Shown here piece by piece: positions 5,283 to 6,200 of a stretch of DNA of 6,200 nucleotides. The number at the start of each line of letters is the position of its first letter. Position 1 is the stretch's first letter. The notes beneath the pieces were generated by a model. The model ran no database searches and had not been told where the DNA came from. It saw only the letters and a program-made list of their open reading frames with translations. Source of the DNA: Ponticaulis sp. (GTDB taxonomy: Bacteria > Pseudomonadota > Alphaproteobacteria > Caulobacterales > Hyphomonadaceae); contig PABS01000044.1 of the NCBI GenBank assembly GCA_002699325.1, positions 18,772 through 24,971 on the forward strand, read 5' to 3'. A program made the translations under genes and the position numbers.

Positions 5283-5311
5283 GGTATTTGCCCTCTGCGG
5301 CTTTCAGTCAA
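5283..5311 (-). promoter_or_regulatory. Predicted queC promoter giving a leaderless mRNA
   Basis: On the minus strand, TTGACT (5306-5311) is a 5/6 match to the -35 consensus. Exactly 17 bases later comes AATACC (5283-5288), a weak -10 (3 of 6). Six bases separate the -10 from ATG 5276, so a start 7 bases downstream of the -10 falls on the A of the ATG. Together with the missing Shine-Dalgarno sequence, this points to leaderless queC mRNA. The weak -10 keeps confidence moderate. Confidence 0.45.
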
Positions 5312-5365
5312 ATGGAAATCAGACTTTCAGCTGATCACGCAGGTTTCCGAATAGCCGTTGAGCAG

Positions 5366-5800
5366 TTATTTCGGCAGCGATTGCGCTTCGCCTTCTTCTA
5401 TGGGCTCAAGGTCAGTATCAGTTTCCGGAAGAAGAATAGCATCGCGTGCGACGTCTTCTTCTGACTCATAATAAATGCCCCCATAGCCATATTCGGGTTC
5501 GGCATCTTCTGTCCGCAGGTCAGTCTCCTGATCGGTGGACGAGAGCCTTATTGGGGTTTCGGGATTTTCCGTAATCGCAGTCGTGTCAGCGCTCAAAACC
5601 CCACTCTCCCAAAGATGGGCGAGGTGGTGAGACATCACCGAGGTCGTGCCTGAGGTTTCGCTTACAGCTGGCAATCTGACCTGCGCAGGGGACGATTGGG
5701 CTGGTGAAGCTGAATCTGTAGCCTCGCGGGACGACATGTCCTGCGCAAAGACGGGTGTTGCTGAGAGCGCGAGTGCGCCAAACATCATAAGGGCTTTCAT
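5366..5800 (-). CDS. Small acidic exported protein of unknown function
   Basis: 144 residues from ATG 5800. The start is chosen because GGGAG (5810-5814) lies 9 bases upstream and because a signal peptide begins there: Lys2, hydrophobic LMMFGALALS, then VFA (17-19) for cleavage before Gln20. In-frame starts further up (5821 and 5917) lack a binding site, and the 5917 reading translates through a terminator. The mature part is low in complexity and acidic: a Ser/Ala/Pro/Thr-rich linker (about 22-50), SVMSHHLAHLWESG (54-67), then a Glu/Asp-rich tail with EPEYGYGGIYYESEEDVARD around 100-119. It has no cysteine and no known motif. It is likely periplasmic or secreted and partly disordered. It lies between the FAS1 gene and queC, with a terminator upstream and the queC promoter downstream, so it is probably a single-gene unit. 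I do not recognise a family. Confidence 0.72.
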   Translation of the reverse strand: MKALMMFGALALSATPVFAQDMSSREATDSASPAQSSPAQVRLPAVSETSGTTSVMSHHLAHLWESGVLSADTTAITENPETPIRLSSTDQETDLRTEDAEPEYGYGGIYYESEEDVARDAILLPETDTDLEPIEEGEAQSLPK

Positions 5801-5885
5801 GTGGGGAAACTCCCATTTCATTGAGCCAAAATTACGAAGAAATAACGGCTGATTGTGTCGGGGGTTCCGCCCTGCAAAAACGCAC

Positions 5886-5912
5886 AAAAAGAGGGAGGCC
5901 GAAACCTCCCTC
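5886..5912 (-). terminator. Intrinsic terminator of the fasciclin-domain gene
   Basis: On the minus strand, GAGGGAGG, then TTTCGG, then CCTCCCTC form a perfect 8-bp GC-rich stem (9 if the inner U-G is counted, leaving a UUCG tetraloop), followed at once by TTTTT (5886-5890). A second T5 run lies at 5876-5880. It starts 24 bases after the stop of the FAS1 gene. This is the clearest terminator in the window. Confidence 0.93.
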
Positions 5913-5936
5913 CACATGCAGTTCTGTTAGTCAGTA

Positions 5937-6200
5937 TTAGCTACCGACAGATTTGCTCAGAACAGACTCTGCCTGGTATTCCAGTTCGATAACGTCATCG
6001 ATGACGTGGATCACACCATTCGAGGCGACAATGTCAGCCTGCATGACGGGGACCGAACCGGCTGTAACAGTGCCATCAGACGCGCGTTCCAGCATCAACG
6101 TAGCCTGGCCAAGCGTCTCGAATTCAGCGCCAACTTCTGGCACATCACTTGCCATATAGATGCCGTCGAGCACGTGAGCTTTCAGCGTTTCTTCAAGCCG
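5937..6200 (-). CDS. Fasciclin (FAS1) domain protein, C-terminal part
   Basis: The last 87 codons are visible; the start lies past the right edge. The fragment matches the second half of a FAS1 domain: a helix ending LKAHVLDG (the usual L-x-HVx-G turn), MASDVPEVGAEFETLGQATLML as the T(L)-G central strands, VPVMQADIVASNGVIHVID with the conserved H2-type motif NGVIHVIDDVI (61-71), then a short tail ending SKSVGS. FAS1 domains are usually secreted or surface-attached modules linked to adhesion or extracellular matrix. Because the protein ends soon after the domain, it is probably a small single-domain secreted protein, common in marine alphaproteobacteria, but a signal peptide cannot be checked here. 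An intrinsic terminator follows the stop. Confidence 0.9.
   Translation of the reverse strand, partial: RLEETLKAHVLDGIYMASDVPEVGAEFETLGQATLMLERASDGTVTAGSVPVMQADIVASNGVIHVIDDVIELEYQAESVLSKSVGS

Noticed and set aside
5318..5335. Inverted repeat ATCAG-N8-CTGAT upstream of the queC -35 element
   Set aside because: Only 5 bp, with no T-run; too weak to call a terminator for the gene upstream or an operator.
5277..5365. preQ1 riboswitch upstream of queC
   Set aside because: A GAGGG/CCCTC stem is present, but the class I consensus loop and the A-rich tail are missing, and the ATG follows the stem at once. No class II or III layout is visible. A covariance-model scan would settle it.
5801..5917. 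Upstream in-frame starts (5821 and 5917) for the acidic exported protein
   Set aside because: The 5917 reading passes through the FAS1 terminator hairpin, and neither start has a ribosome binding site. Both would bury the signal peptide.
1..6200. Mobile element, CRISPR array, toxin-antitoxin, defence or secondary-metabolite system
   Set aside because: There are no spaced direct repeats, no recombinase or transposase motifs, no short toxin-antitoxin pair, and no abrupt change in composition. The queC-queD pair lacks the nucleotide-modification (dpd) genes that would mark DNA-modifying deazapurine clusters.

Overview
The window is a compact piece of bacterial chromosome. Its moderate GC content, gene families and gene types fit an alphaproteobacterium, possibly a marine Hyphomonadaceae/Maricaulales-type organism; that placement is inference from protein style, because no rRNA or marker gene is present. 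About 90 % is coding. There are ten genes, two of them cut by the window edges. I see no transposase, integrase, phage gene, tRNA, rRNA or CRISPR array, so this looks like core or near-core chromosome rather than a mobile island.

Layout, left to right. (1) 1-1436, minus strand: a CitE/HpcH-type protein resembling (3S)-malyl-CoA thioesterase, followed after 3 bases by a conserved protein of unknown function that starts at TTG and runs off the left edge. (2) 1552-3156, plus strand: a pyridoxal kinase (PdxY type) and a pirin with a complete metal site, separated by 111 bases holding two small hairpins and a palindrome. Two more hairpins follow the pirin gene. (3) 3279-4076, plus strand: a 65-residue lipoprotein and a 157-residue exported protein, both of unknown function. 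The second has its own leader with a palindrome, a hairpin and a strong ribosome binding site. (4) 4089-5276, minus strand: queC and a queD-like gene, two steps of 7-deazaguanine (queuosine precursor) synthesis. The QueD-like protein lacks the catalytic cysteine. (5) 5366-6200, minus strand: a small acidic exported protein of unknown function and the C-terminal part of a fasciclin (FAS1) domain protein, which ends in a textbook intrinsic terminator.

How the genes work together: only two pairs look like true operons, mcl2-like/unknown and queC/queD. In both, the downstream gene uses a non-ATG start and lies in the same reading frame as the upstream gene, with one TGA between them. The other genes look like single transcription units with housekeeping, cofactor or envelope roles. 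I found no convincing new multi-gene system. The most useful leads are the QueD variant with a replaced cysteine, the probable leaderless start of queC, a perfect inverted repeat inside the end of queD at the convergent gene junction, and the two in-frame TGA junctions.
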